Part shown: positions 26,828-34,987 of the stretch, in pieces
How the letters are laid out: the number at the start of each line of letters is the position of its first letter
Position numbering within the stretch: the stretch's first letter is position 1
Program-made: the position numbers and the translations under genes
Notes under the pieces: generated by a model
Databases searched by the model: none
What the model saw: only the letters and a program-made list of their open reading frames with translations
Told to the model about the DNA's origin: nothing
NCBI GenBank assembly: GCA_905233685.1
Contig: CAJOEZ010000012.1
Span: 1-51,675, forward strand
Length of the DNA stretch: 51,675 nt
Origin: an uncultured Bacteroidales bacterium
GTDB taxonomy: Bacteria; Bacteroidota; Bacteroidia; Bacteroidales; F082
Reading direction: 5' to 3'

Positions 26828-27769
26828 ATGAAAATCCAGAAATCTACCCTGAAATCCATAGCGGAACTAATTGGTGCACAACATGTTGGACCAGCCAACT
26901 TCCCCATCACGGGCCTGAACGAAATCCACAAGGTGGAGGCGGGTGACATCACCTTCGTCGACCACCCAAAATACTACGCCAAGGCGCTCAACTCGGCGGC
27001 TACAGTGGTGCTTATTAATAAAGGGGTGGAATGCCCCGAGGGCAAAGCCCTGCTTCTGCACCCCGACCCCTTCGACGCTTTTGTCCGCCTGATGCGGCAT
27101 TTCCGTCCCTTCGAACCTCAAACCCAGCCGATTAGCGACAGTGCTACGATAGGCGAGGGCACACTCATCATGCCAGGAAGCTTTGTCGGACACCACACCG
27201 TCATCGGGAAGAACTGTTTGATTCACCCCAACGTGACGATTTATGACCACTGCGTGATTGGCGACAATGTCATTATCCATTCCGGTAGCGTCATCGGGGC
27301 AGACGGTTACTACTTTCAACGCCGCAACGAAGGCTACAAGAAGTTTGAGTCCTTTGGCCGTGTGGTCATTTGTGACGATGTGGAAATCGGCGCGCTGTGC
27401 AGCATCGACCGTGGCGTTACCTCCGACACCATCATTGAGAGCGGCACCAAGTTGGATAACCATTGCCAAGTCGGGCATGACAGCTACATCGGCCACAACT
27501 GCCTCATTGGTGCCCATGCTGCCATCGCGGGCGTGACGCGCATCGAGGACGACGTCATTCTTTGGGGTCGCGTGTGCATCAATAAAGATCTGGTCATCGG
27601 CACGGGCGCAGTCGTGTTGGCCACCTCTGCTGTTGACAAGAGTATCGAGCCGGGCAAGGCCGTCTTCGGCGTGCCTGCGCAAGAGGTCAAGAAACAATGG
27701 CGCGAGCAGGCCGCCCTGCGCCAACTGCCTGAATTTCTGAGAGAATACTATAAAACACACCAGCAATGA
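26828..27769 (+). CDS. lpxD: UDP-3-O-(3-hydroxyacyl)glucosamine N-acyltransferase-like protein
   Basis: 313 residues from ATG 26828. An N-terminal uridine-binding-like domain (about residues 1-95, GDITFVDHPKYYAKAL) is followed by a left-handed beta-helix of hexapeptide repeats (IGEGTLIMPGSFVG, IGKNCLIHPNVTIYDHCVIG) containing GADGYYF and VGHDSYIGHNCLIGAHAAIAG with the expected catalytic His. LpxD adds the second acyl chain in lipid A synthesis. The gene is slightly shorter than classic LpxD and sits next to efp, as does a second LpxD-like paralogue in some Bacteroidota, so it may not be the only LpxD. The esterase gene overlaps its stop by 4 nt. Confidence 0.85.
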   Translation: MKIQKSTLKSIAELIGAQHVGPANFPITGLNEIHKVEAGDITFVDHPKYYAKALNSAATVVLINKGVECPEGKALLLHPDPFDAFVRLMRHFRPFEPQTQPISDSATIGEGTLIMPGSFVGHHTVIGKNCLIHPNVTIYDHCVIGDNVIIHSGSVIGADGYYFQRRNEGYKKFESFGRVVICDDVEIGALCSIDRGVTSDTIIESGTKLDNHCQVGHDSYIGHNCLIGAHAAIAGVTRIEDDVILWGRVCINKDLVIGTGAVVLATSAVDKSIEPGKAVFGVPAQEVKKQWREQAALRQLPEFLREYYKTHQQ

Positions 27770-28683
27770 AAAAGTTAGCATTTCTTTTGTTTTTAGTCTT
27801 TTTTGCTTTGGGTGGATTTGCCCAAGACATGAAGACCTACCAGTACGCCGAACGCGATACCTTGAATCTTTATCTTGATTTCTATACACCTGAAAACGTG
27901 AACGATAGCACGATTTGCTTGGTTTACGTCTTTGGTGGCGGCTTCATTGGCGGCCATCGCGACGGAAAGTGGGAGAAGGACTATTTCAAGCAGTTGGTGG
28001 ATGCGGGTTTCATGGTAGCTTCCATCGACTATCGTCTCGGCTTGAAAGGCGCGAAGAACCTCAGCATCCTCAACACTGAGCCTTTGGAAATAGCCGTTCA
28101 CATGGCTACGGAAGACGCTATTTTAGCCTTGGCCTACCTGCTAGAACATGCCAAAGAGTTGAAAATCAACAAGGATTATGTCGTGATGATTGGCTCCAGC
28201 GCGGGTGCTATCACCTCGTTGCAGACGGATTATTCCATGTGCAACGGCTACCTCAATTCCGACATTCTGCCCGATGATTTCCGTTTGGCGGGCGTGGTGA
28301 GTTATGCTGGTGCTATCTTCTCGCACGAAGGTCCAGTTAAATATCGCAACCGCGAGCCGGCTCCGACCATGTTGTATCATGGTATGAGGGATAACTTGGT
28401 GTCGTACAAGGGAATAAGTTTGGGAAGCATCGGTTTTTTCGGAGCCGATGCCTTGGTGAAGCGTTTTGAGAAATACGATTATCCCTATTTCGCACGCCGT
28501 TTCGAGGACTATGGTCATAGTATTGCTCTTGCCGGACCGCTGACTATCGATGACCTGCTGTGGTTCTGCCGCCATTACATCTACAACAAGGAGAGAATTC
28601 AGGTGGATGGTACCTACACCAACCTCGACCCGGCCACGATGCCGCCCTACGACTATTATACGCCTGGTGATTTATATAAGTAA
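27766..28683 (+). CDS. Secreted alpha/beta-hydrolase (esterase/lipase-like)
   Basis: 305 residues with signal peptide (AFLLFLVFFALGGFAQ). The fold shows an oxyanion-type FGGGFIGG, the nucleophile elbow GSSAGA (MIGSSAGAITS, near residue 144), a candidate acid in GMRDN and a candidate histidine in EDYGHSIA. This resembles carboxylesterase or feruloyl-esterase-like enzymes of Bacteroidota; the substrate is unknown. The ATGA overlap with lpxD indicates translational coupling, though no functional link to lipid A is evident. A terminator follows 20 bp after the stop. Confidence 0.85.
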   Translation: MKKLAFLLFLVFFALGGFAQDMKTYQYAERDTLNLYLDFYTPENVNDSTICLVYVFGGGFIGGHRDGKWEKDYFKQLVDAGFMVASIDYRLGLKGAKNLSILNTEPLEIAVHMATEDAILALAYLLEHAKELKINKDYVVMIGSSAGAITSLQTDYSMCNGYLNSDILPDDFRLAGVVSYAGAIFSHEGPVKYRNREPAPTMLYHGMRDNLVSYKGISLGSIGFFGADALVKRFEKYDYPYFARRFEDYGHSIALAGPLTIDDLLWFCRHYIYNKERIQVDGTYTNLDPATMPPYDYYTPGDLYK

Positions 28684-28700
28684 GTCATTGATATAAAGCA

Positions 28701-28736
28701 AAATGCCGCTAACAACAAGAGTAGCAGCATTTTTTT
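28701..28736 (+). terminator. Rho-independent terminator
   Basis: AAATGC-C-GCTA pairs with TAGC-A-GCATTT (one internal mismatch) and is followed by TTTTTTC. It ends the lpxD-esterase transcript before the convergent HigBA module. Confidence 0.75.
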
Positions 28737-28761
28737 CTTTTGACAGTTTTAGAAAGGTGCT

Positions 28762-29130
28762 TTAAACACCCAAGACAATATTGGCATCAATATTCAGTTT
28801 TTGGCTGATGTTTCGGGCGAGCGCAAGGGAAGGCTCGGTCTTGCCGTGCATAATTTCGCTCATTCTCGGTGCGCTGATGCCAAGCAATGCAGCAACGGCC
28901 TGTTGTGTAAGACCCATTTCATACATGCGGAGTTTGATGATTTCGATGAGCGTGGGTTTGCCGATGGTATAATGGATGTCCTCGTATTCCGCAACAAGTT
29001 CGGAAAGGAGTTCCAACTCAATGTTTTCAGGCGAATCTTCTGGTGTTCCGTCTTGCCAAGTAAGAGGAAGCAATTCATCAATTCGGGCCATTGTTGCCCT
29101 GTATTCTTTTTCTGTCTTAATCTGTGCCAT
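28762..29130 (-). CDS. higA: HigA-type antitoxin with Xre helix-turn-helix
   Basis: 122 residues. An acidic N-terminal half (EDSPENIELELLSELVAEYED) precedes a Cro/C1-type helix-turn-helix (LTQQAVAALLGISAPRMSEIMHG, about residues 74-96). It neutralises the toxin encoded just upstream and should repress the operon. It follows higB by 3 bp, the toxin-first order typical of HigBA. The palindrome at 29490-29516 is a good candidate for its operator. Confidence 0.88.
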   Translation of the reverse strand: MAQIKTEKEYRATMARIDELLPLTWQDGTPEDSPENIELELLSELVAEYEDIHYTIGKPTLIEIIKLRMYEMGLTQQAVAALLGISAPRMSEIMHGKTEPSLALARNISQKLNIDANIVLGV

Positions 29131-29133
29131 ATT

Positions 29134-29430
29134 TCAAATGTTTTTGATGTCCTCAATTTTGTCGTATTCCGCATGAGTGCCAATAAATCGGATATAGACA
29201 TTCTGCGGAGTGAATTTTATAACTACCACCAAGCGATAATCGTTGCCTTTGATATTGAATACATAGTGCTGATTTCCAACATAATCGACCGAGTTGAAGG
29301 TTTGCTTGATGTCGGCAAAACTATGCCATTCGGCTTCTTCGGTTTTCTTGTACCATTCCATCAAAGCGGATTTTGACTTCGGGTTTTTGGTGTAATACTC
29401 TACTATTGTGCTTTTTGCGATGATTCTCAT
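29134..29430 (-). CDS. higB: HigB-family type II toxin
   Basis: 98 residues of the HigB toxin family (RelE-like fold): MRIIAKSTIVEYYTKNPKSKSALMEWYKK at the start, then FNSVDYVGNQHYVFNIKGNDYRLVVVI and VYIRFIGTHAEYDKI. Members cleave ribosome-bound mRNA. The gene is full length and the first of the operon, with ATG at 29430 about 30 nt downstream of a good promoter. Confidence 0.9.
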   Translation of the reverse strand: MRIIAKSTIVEYYTKNPKSKSALMEWYKKTEEAEWHSFADIKQTFNSVDYVGNQHYVFNIKGNDYRLVVVIKFTPQNVYIRFIGTHAEYDKIEDIKNI

Positions 29431-29457
29431 GTTTGGGCGGTGTTCGGTTTTTACGCT

Positions 29458-29488
29458 GCAAAGATACTACAATTCTTCCAAAAAACAA
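29458..29488 (-). promoter_or_regulatory. higBA promoter (TTG, 19 nt, TATCTTTGC)
   Basis: On the minus strand TTG lies at 29488-29486 and TATCTTTGC at 29466-29458, with a 19-nt spacer. The near-perfect palindrome at 29490-29516 directly abuts the upstream element. Confidence 0.65.
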
Positions 29489-29489
29489 A

Positions 29490-29516
29490 ACAATCTTACA
29501 AAATTTGTAAGATTGT
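29490..29516. promoter_or_regulatory. 27-nt palindrome: candidate HigA operator, possibly also lepB terminator
   Basis: Thirteen bases (ACAATCTTACAAA) are repeated exactly in reverse complement around a single central A. It abuts the -33 element of higBA. On the minus strand the hairpin is followed by TTTTGTTTTTT, so it may also end the lepB transcript. Confidence 0.7.
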
Positions 29517-29542
29517 CTTGATTATGTAGGTCTAATATAGAG

Positions 29543-31057
29543 TTATTTCGGAATCTTGAACATCCGATTCCAGCGAATGCCGCCGTTCTCCTTGTCAAGG
29601 GAGAGCCAGACGAGCACAGGCTTTCCAACGATATGGTTTTCAGGCACAAAGCCCCAATAGCGCGAGTCAGCTGAGTTGTGGCGGTTGTCGCCCATCATCC
29701 AATAATAGTCCATCTCAAAGGTGTAACTGTCGGCGGGCTTGCCGTCGATGAGGATTTGGTTGCCCTGCACCTTCAGGTCGTGGAGTTCGTAGGCGTGGAT
29801 GATGCGCTCGTAAAGCGGCAAAGTGTTGATATTCAGTGGAACAGTCACGCCCTTCTTCGGGATGTATAGCGGTCCGAAATTATCCACATTCCACGGATAG
29901 AGGTCGGGACGGTTGGGGAAGAGGCTTGTGCTGGTGCCTTCGCCCGGGGCTTGGATGTTGCGCATCACCGAAGTGACGAAAGGCAGTTTAATGAGTTCGT
30001 TGGCCACCTTCGCGCTGATGTTGAGGATGAAGGTGTTGGGGTCAGCGGTGCGGTAGCCCTCGGTGATGTTATACTTGTCCAGGACTTGCTTGTTGATGCC
30101 TCCGTTGGTGGTTACCACGGTGTAGTTATGTTGCATATTCTCCGGCTCGAAGGCTTTCTCGCCGTTGATAAACACCACGCCGTCAACGATTTTCAGCGTG
30201 TCGCCAGGCATACCGATGAGGCGCTTCACATAATTTTCGCGCTTGTCGACGGGGTGGGCGATGACGTTTCCGAAATTGGCATGGTCATTCCAAACGCGCT
30301 CGCGGCCATATTCGCGCACGAGGTCATAATAGTTGATGCTGCTTTGGAAGATGTCGCAAACTGTGTCGCCGGCGGGATAGTTGAATACGATGGGGTCGTA
30401 GCGCTTCATCGTCGAAACGCCTGGATAGCGGTGATACGGCAATTTAATCCACTCCACATACGACTTTTTCGTTTTGCTTCCTGGCAAGGTATTATGCACA
30501 AACGGGAACGAAAGCGGCGTGTTAGGTCGTTTCGGGCCATAGTGTATCTTGCTGACAATCAAGTAATCGCCGACGCACAGCGACTTCTCCATACTCGAAG
30601 TGGGGATGGTGAAGGCCTCAAAGACATAAGTTCTGATAATCAGTGCTGCAACCACAGCAAAGATGATGGCATCGAACCACTCGCGGGCGGTTGATTTTTT
30701 CGGGCGTTGGGTCGTTGCTGGGTCTTGGTAGGCGTCATTTTTGGCGATGACGGGAAAGAAAACAAAAGGCAGTATGGCCGCCATACCTTCCTCCCAAATC
30801 TTGAAACGCCCGAAGCATTTGCCCAATTCGACGAGCATGAGCAGCAGCATAAAGACGTTGATGTAGGGGAATACGATGAAGAACCACCACCAGAATTTCT
30901 TCTCTTTGCCGATGATTTTCAGTAAGATATAAATGTTGAAGTAAGGGATGAGGCTGTAATAGCCTTTTTGTCCGGCCTTCTCGAACTGCTTCCAGCAGAA
31001 CGCAATCGGGATGGTGAAGAGCGCCGGAACGATGATAATGAAGAGTAATAATGACAT
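29543..31057 (-). CDS. lepB: Signal peptidase I (Bacteroidota long form)
   Basis: 504 residues. Two or three hydrophobic helices of an extra N-terminal domain (about residues 1-110) precede the usual membrane anchor (AIIFAVVAALIIRTYVFEAF). The S26 catalytic serine is in IPTSSMEKSL and the lysine in NYVKRLIGMPGD; the domain closes with MMGDNRHNSADSRYWGFV. The large catalytic domain with an insertion is normal for this phylum. It cleaves signal peptides at the inner membrane. It lies downstream of dapB in the conserved parA-parB-DUF5683-dapB-lepB order. Confidence 0.95.
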   Translation of the reverse strand: MSLLLFIIIVPALFTIPIAFCWKQFEKAGQKGYYSLIPYFNIYILLKIIGKEKKFWWWFFIVFPYINVFMLLLMLVELGKCFGRFKIWEEGMAAILPFVFFPVIAKNDAYQDPATTQRPKKSTAREWFDAIIFAVVAALIIRTYVFEAFTIPTSSMEKSLCVGDYLIVSKIHYGPKRPNTPLSFPFVHNTLPGSKTKKSYVEWIKLPYHRYPGVSTMKRYDPIVFNYPAGDTVCDIFQSSINYYDLVREYGRERVWNDHANFGNVIAHPVDKRENYVKRLIGMPGDTLKIVDGVVFINGEKAFEPENMQHNYTVVTTNGGINKQVLDKYNITEGYRTADPNTFILNISAKVANELIKLPFVTSVMRNIQAPGEGTSTSLFPNRPDLYPWNVDNFGPLYIPKKGVTVPLNINTLPLYERIIHAYELHDLKVQGNQILIDGKPADSYTFEMDYYWMMGDNRHNSADSRYWGFVPENHIVGKPVLVWLSLDKENGGIRWNRMFKIPK

Positions 31058-31115
31058 TTTTGAAATTGTATTTAATTGCTAACGCGAATTGGGGTGAAAT
31101 AGTATGTAACCCAGA

Positions 31116-31826
31116 TTATTCCCCAAACAAATCCTCCATCGAATAGCATCCCGTCTTGCCGACCAAAAACTCTGCTGCGGCAATGGCGCCTAAGGCGAAG
31201 CCTTGCCGGTTGAAGGCCTCGTGGGTGAGGGTGAGTTTGTCGGCGGGGGAGGTGGCCGTCACGCTGTGGATGCCGTTCACCTCGCCCTCGCGGGTCACAT
31301 TAATATATAAGGTATGCTCGGCGGGGGCTTCGATGCTCCAATGGTCGTAGTCGTGGTTCACGGCGAGGATGTCGTTGGCCAATTTCACGGCCGTGCCGCT
31401 GGGCTTGTCTAATTTGTGAATGTGGTGTGTCTCGGACATCGAGAGTTGATAGCCGTATCGCTCCGCAAACTTCGCCAACTGCTTGTTAAGCAAGAACATG
31501 ATGTTCATCCCGATGCTGAAGTTGGGCGCATGGAAGAGGCTTTGCTTCTCCGCCAGACAGCGTTCCTTGATCTCCTCGAAATGGTCTTGCCAAGCCGTGG
31601 TGCCCACGACAATCGGGATGTGCAGGTCGAAGCAGCGGTGGATGTTGCCCACCACTTGGTCGGGCTGGCTGAAGTCGATGGCGACATCGGCCTGTTTCAG
31701 CTTTTCGATGCGTGTTTCCCATTCTTGGGCGTTGTCGATGGTGACGACGATGTCATGCTGGCGGGCGAGGGCGGCTTTCTCCACCTCGTGGCCCATCTTT
31801 CCGTATCCGATTAAAGCGATTTTCAT
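31116..31826 (-). CDS. dapB: 4-hydroxy-tetrahydrodipicolinate reductase
   Basis: 236 residues. The N-terminal NAD(P)-binding loop is IGYGKMG; the substrate domain has ETHHIHKLDKPSGTA with the catalytic His and Lys; the C-terminus is KTGCYSMEDLF. The enzyme reduces dihydrodipicolinate in the pathway to meso-diaminopimelate and lysine, consistent with Mpl in this window. It is separated from the upstream DUF5683 gene by a 159-bp gap full of palindromes. Confidence 0.95.
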   Translation of the reverse strand: MKIALIGYGKMGHEVEKAALARQHDIVVTIDNAQEWETRIEKLKQADVAIDFSQPDQVVGNIHRCFDLHIPIVVGTTAWQDHFEEIKERCLAEKQSLFHAPNFSIGMNIMFLLNKQLAKFAERYGYQLSMSETHHIHKLDKPSGTAVKLANDILAVNHDYDHWSIEAPAEHTLYINVTREGEVNGIHSVTATSPADKLTLTHEAFNRQGFALGAIAAAEFLVGKTGCYSMEDLFGE

Positions 31827-31985
31827 GGTTGTTATTTTGTCACAAAACCTTCAAAACTCACAAAACCTCTTTTCGGTTTTGGGAAACCTGCCAACTGACG
31901 GTTTCCCGGCGGCTGCACGGTTGTGCCAGCCGCAACACCTTGTGTAAATGATTGTTTTGCATTGTTTTGTGGGTTTTGTGATAAA
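31827..31985. repeat. Palindrome-rich 159-bp intergenic element
   Basis: An outer inverted repeat (TCACAAAACC near 31850; GGTTTTGTGA near 31972) encloses two strong hairpins: GGGAAACC...GGTTTCCC and GCGGCTG...CAGCCGC, the latter with inner CAC/GTG pairing. CACAAAACC is also repeated directly. It looks like a composite REP or MITE-type insertion, or a structured leader for dapB. No ORF is present. Confidence 0.65.
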
Positions 31986-32630
31986 TTAGAAATTCAGTTG
32001 AAATGAAAGTCCCACCTGGGCGTATTGCGGCATCTTGACAGGCATTTCCGCAGGCCGCAGAAACGGGTCGATGCTGAAACTGAGGTCGTCGCTGATGTCG
32101 TAGGTGTAAAGATGCCCATCCACGCAGGCATCAATGATGTTCAGACCGTACCACGCTACTGTGATGATGGTATAAAGCTCGAAATCACGTCGATAGGATT
32201 CCTTGTAGGTTTGTAGTTGGCTATCGGCATAGCGGTTGGCCAACTCGGTCTCGTACTCGGTTAGGGTCACGCCGTCGGGCAGGTCGCCGGTCTTGAACTC
32301 GTATGCGTGAAGGTAGGATTTGTACTGGTAATAGTTGCTGTAAGCCAAATAGCCGAGACCGCCCAGACCTGCATAGACGATGGGCACTTTCCACCACTTG
32401 CCGTTGTAAATCTGTCCCAAACCTGGCAGACAGGCCGACATGATGGTGGCTTTTGTCGGGCTGTGAGGCTTTTTTTCTTTGGTTTTTTTTGCTGGTTTTG
32501 AATTTGTTACGACCGTATCGGCGGTCATGATGGCATTGCCGACGGTGTCAAAAACCACGTTTTGCGCTTCCGTTTTCTGAAAGGCGAGGATGGCGACGAG
32601 GCCCAAGAGAAGCAGAAAACGGCGCGGCAT
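31986..32630 (-). CDS. DUF5683 domain protein, predicted envelope protein
   Basis: 214 residues with signal peptide (LLLLGLVAILAFQKTEAQ), a Lys/Pro-rich stretch, then HSPTKATIMSACLPGLGQIYNGKWWKVPIVYAGLGGLGYLAY, the diagnostic DUF5683 core with two hydrophobic segments. Function is unknown. It lies between parB and dapB, its usual place in Bacteroidota, with 6 bp to the parB stop. Confidence 0.88.
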   Translation of the reverse strand: MPRRFLLLLGLVAILAFQKTEAQNVVFDTVGNAIMTADTVVTNSKPAKKTKEKKPHSPTKATIMSACLPGLGQIYNGKWWKVPIVYAGLGGLGYLAYSNYYQYKSYLHAYEFKTGDLPDGVTLTEYETELANRYADSQLQTYKESYRRDFELYTIITVAWYGLNIIDACVDGHLYTYDISDDLSFSIDPFLRPAEMPVKMPQYAQVGLSFQLNF

Positions 32631-32636
32631 GGCGGT

Positions 32637-33527
32637 TCATTTGCGGTTGAACAGTTCCATGATGCGGTCAAACTCGGCCTCGTCCTTGAAGTCGATGACG
32701 ACGCTGCCTTGGCCTTTGATGTTGCGCTTCACCTTCACTTTGGTGTTCAAGGTCTGCGAAAGCGTCTTGATTTTGCTCTTGAAATGCTCGGGCAGGAAGT
32801 TGGTCTGCTTCTTTTCCTTACCGCCAGCGTTTTTGGCCTTGTCGGCCAGTTCCTCGGTCTGGCGCACGTTCATCTCGTCCTCGATAATCTGCTGCAACAG
32901 CTTGAGTTGCTGCTCCTTGTCGCTGATGTTGATAAGGGCGCGGGCGTGTCCCATGCTGATGTGGCCATCGCGGATGGCAATTTGCACCTCAGCGGGCAAC
33001 TTCAATAGTCTCAAGAAGTTGGCCACGGCACTACGGCTCTTCCCGACTTTGTCGCTCACTTCCTCTTGCGTCATGCCGCACTCGTCGATGAGGCGTTGGT
33101 AGGAGATGGCCACCTCGATGGCATTGAGGTTCTCGCGGTGGATGTTCTCGATGAGGGCGAGTTCAAGCATCTGCTCGTCGTTGGCCACGCGGATGAAGAC
33201 GGGAATCGTTTTCAGTCCGGCCATCTTGGAGGCGCGCAGACGGCGCTCGCCAGAAATGAGCTGGTATTTGTTGTATCCCAATTTTCGCACCGTAACAGGC
33301 TGAATCACACCTTGTTCCTTGATGGACTGAGCCAGTTCGCGCAAAGCGGTTTCGTCAAACTCGGTTCGGGGTTGGAAGGGGTTGGTCTCGATGAGGTCGA
33401 TGTCGATTTCAGCAATGGCGCCTGCGACATAGTTGCCGCTGATGTCCTTGCTGGTGATGTCGGTTTCGGGGCTTTGCAGGATGGCGTCGAGGCCACGGCC
33501 CAGGGCTCTTCTGTTCTTGTCAGGCAT
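32637..33527 (-). CDS. parB: Chromosome partitioning protein ParB
   Basis: 296 residues. The N-terminal ParB/Srx domain has the CTP-binding motifs ITVRKLGYNKYQLISGERRLRASKMAG-like sequence (GERRLRAS) and ENIHRENLNAIE; a helix-turn-helix follows (TQEEVSDKVGKSRSAVANFLRLL), then a C-terminal dimerisation region. It loads at parS and spreads as a CTP-dependent clamp. It follows parA by 3 bp. I saw no convincing parS in the window. Confidence 0.95.
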   Translation of the reverse strand: MPDKNRRALGRGLDAILQSPETDITSKDISGNYVAGAIAEIDIDLIETNPFQPRTEFDETALRELAQSIKEQGVIQPVTVRKLGYNKYQLISGERRLRASKMAGLKTIPVFIRVANDEQMLELALIENIHRENLNAIEVAISYQRLIDECGMTQEEVSDKVGKSRSAVANFLRLLKLPAEVQIAIRDGHISMGHARALINISDKEQQLKLLQQIIEDEMNVRQTEELADKAKNAGGKEKKQTNFLPEHFKSKIKTLSQTLNTKVKVKRNIKGQGSVVIDFKDEAEFDRIMELFNRK

Positions 33528-33530
33528 GGG

Positions 33531-34313
33531 TTATGCGTTTTGGGTGGTGATATGGTTCTTTTCAAGGATTTCGCGGGCGAGGTTGAGGTAGTTGATGGCT
33601 CCCGTGCTGCCTGCGTCGTGCATGATGATGGTCTTGCCGAAGCTTGGGGCTTCACTCAGGCGCGTGTTGCGGTTGATGATGGTGTCGAACACCATGTCTT
33701 GGAAGTGCATTTTCACCTCTTCAACGACCTGCTTCGAGAGGCGCAGGCGTGTGTCGAACATGGTGAGCAGGATGCCCTCGATGTCCAAGTCGGGGTTGAG
33801 GCGGGTTTGCACTATCTTGATGGTATTCAATAATTTGCCAAGTCCTTCAAGCGCGAAATACTCGCATTGCACGGGGATGATGACCGAATCGGCGGCGGTG
33901 AGCGAATTGACGGTGACCAGTCCCAACGACGGCGAGCAGTCGATGATGATGAAATCGTATTCGTTCTTGAAAGGCGCTATGGCCTTGCGCATCATCTGTT
34001 CGCGCTCAGGCAGGTTGATCATCTCGATTTCGGCTCCGACAAGGTCGATGTGGGCGGGAATCAGGAAGAGGTTTGGGGTTTCCGTTTCCACGATGACGCT
34101 TTTCGGATCCACGTTGTCGATGATGCACTCGTAGATGCTGGTTTCCACGCTTTTAGGGTCGATGCCCACGCCCGAAGTCGCGTTGGCCTGCGGGTCGGCA
34201 TCGATGAGGAGTGTCTTGTGCTCGAGCACTGCCAAGCTGGCCGCGAGGTTGATGGCGGTGGTAGTTTTGCCTACGCCGCCTTTTTGGTTTGCTATCGCTA
34301 TGATTTTGCCCAT
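33531..34313 (-). CDS. parA: Chromosome partitioning ATPase ParA/Soj
   Basis: 260 residues with the deviant Walker A KGGVGKTTTAINLA near residue 10, the Asp-containing IIDCSPSLG motif, and DTRLRLSKQVVEEVK. It is a short, chromosomal-type ParA without an N-terminal DNA-binding domain. It moves ParB-bound origins by ATP-dependent nucleoid binding. It starts at ATG 34313 behind a TACTTTTG -7 box (minus, 34336-34343) and is the first gene of the parA-parB-DUF5683-dapB-lepB run. Confidence 0.96.
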   Translation of the reverse strand: MGKIIAIANQKGGVGKTTTAINLAASLAVLEHKTLLIDADPQANATSGVGIDPKSVETSIYECIIDNVDPKSVIVETETPNLFLIPAHIDLVGAEIEMINLPEREQMMRKAIAPFKNEYDFIIIDCSPSLGLVTVNSLTAADSVIIPVQCEYFALEGLGKLLNTIKIVQTRLNPDLDIEGILLTMFDTRLRLSKQVVEEVKMHFQDMVFDTIINRNTRLSEAPSFGKTIIMHDAGSTGAINYLNLAREILEKNHITTQNA

Positions 34314-34335
34314 TTTTCAGTCTATTTTCACGCTA

Positions 34336-34343
34336 CAAAAGTA
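34336..34343 (-). promoter_or_regulatory. -7 box TACTTTTG for parA
   Basis: Minus-strand TACTTTTG, about 23 nt upstream of the parA ATG. Confidence 0.55.
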
Positions 34344-34420
34344 CGCTATTTGCCGCGTTTTATTGCTTTTGTTTTCGGAAAGTTATCAACACTTACCCGT
34401 TTTGTTGATAAGTTTTTCGG

Positions 34421-34453
34421 AAACGAAAAAAGGCCGCGACATTTGCGCGACCT
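34421..34453 (-). terminator. Rho-independent terminator of the DUF3276 gene
   Basis: On the minus strand GGTCGCG pairs with CGCGGCC (one G.T) and is followed by TTTTTTCG. It lies 26 bp below the DUF3276 stop. Confidence 0.75.
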
Positions 34454-34478
34454 TCTGTTCGTTTTTGAGTCTGTTTGA

Positions 34479-34865
34479 TTACTTGTCGAGGCTGTCGAAC
34501 CACTTGTCGATGGCGCTGTCGATGGCGTTGCGGGGCTTCTCCTCCTCGGTGTTGTCATAGCGGCGCGGTGTGGGTTCCGGCTGGTCGTAGTAATCGGCGG
34601 GCAATTCGCCTGTTTCCACAAAGTTGATGGCGTCGTTCAATCCCTTGGCCACCTTCTCGAAGTCTTCCTTGTAGAGGAAAATCTTGTGCTTCTCATAGAA
34701 GAACTGGTTCATCTGGTCGTCGAAACGGCGCTTGCTTTCGGTTATGGTGATGTACTTCTCGTCATTTTTCGTGGCTTTCACGTCGAAAAAATACGTCCTC
34801 TTTCCTGCTTTGATGGCCTTTGAGAACAGACCGTCTTTTTCCTTCTTTTCAATGTCTTCCATCAT
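34479..34865 (-). CDS. DUF3276 / PUR-alpha-like nucleic-acid-binding protein
   Basis: 128 residues from ATG 34865 (MMEDIEKKEKDGLFSK); a TTG three codons earlier is less likely. The Bacteroidota PUR-alpha-like fold shows AGKRTYFFDVKATKNDEKYITITESKR and FYEKHKIFLYKEDFEKV. The last 45 residues are acidic and proline-rich, probably disordered. Relatives bind single-stranded nucleic acid; the role here is unknown. Promoter TACTTTTGC (minus, 34920-34928) is divergent from the exonuclease gene. Confidence 0.88.
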   Translation of the reverse strand: MMEDIEKKEKDGLFSKAIKAGKRTYFFDVKATKNDEKYITITESKRRFDDQMNQFFYEKHKIFLYKEDFEKVAKGLNDAINFVETGELPADYYDQPEPTPRRYDNTEEEKPRNAIDSAIDKWFDSLDK

Positions 34866-34919
34866 GTCTTTCAATAATTTGATGTCTAATTCTTGTTCTA
34901 ATTGGTTTGAAAAAGTGGG

Positions 34920-34968
34920 GCAAAAGTAGGAAAAAATTGGATAACGGCGCGTTTTTGTGTTATTTTTG
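34920..34968. promoter_or_regulatory. Divergent promoters for DUF3276 and exonuclease genes
   Basis: TACTTTTGC (minus, 34920-34928) serves the DUF3276 gene. TTG at 34937-34939 and TATTTTTG at 34961-34968 (plus, 21 nt apart) serve the exonuclease gene. Confidence 0.6.
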
Positions 34969-34987
34969 CGCTCAAAATCGCTAAACT

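Noticed and set aside
32637..34340. parS sites near parAB
   Set aside because: I looked for GTTCCACGTGGAAC-like palindromes near the genes and in nearby gaps and saw none that was convincing.
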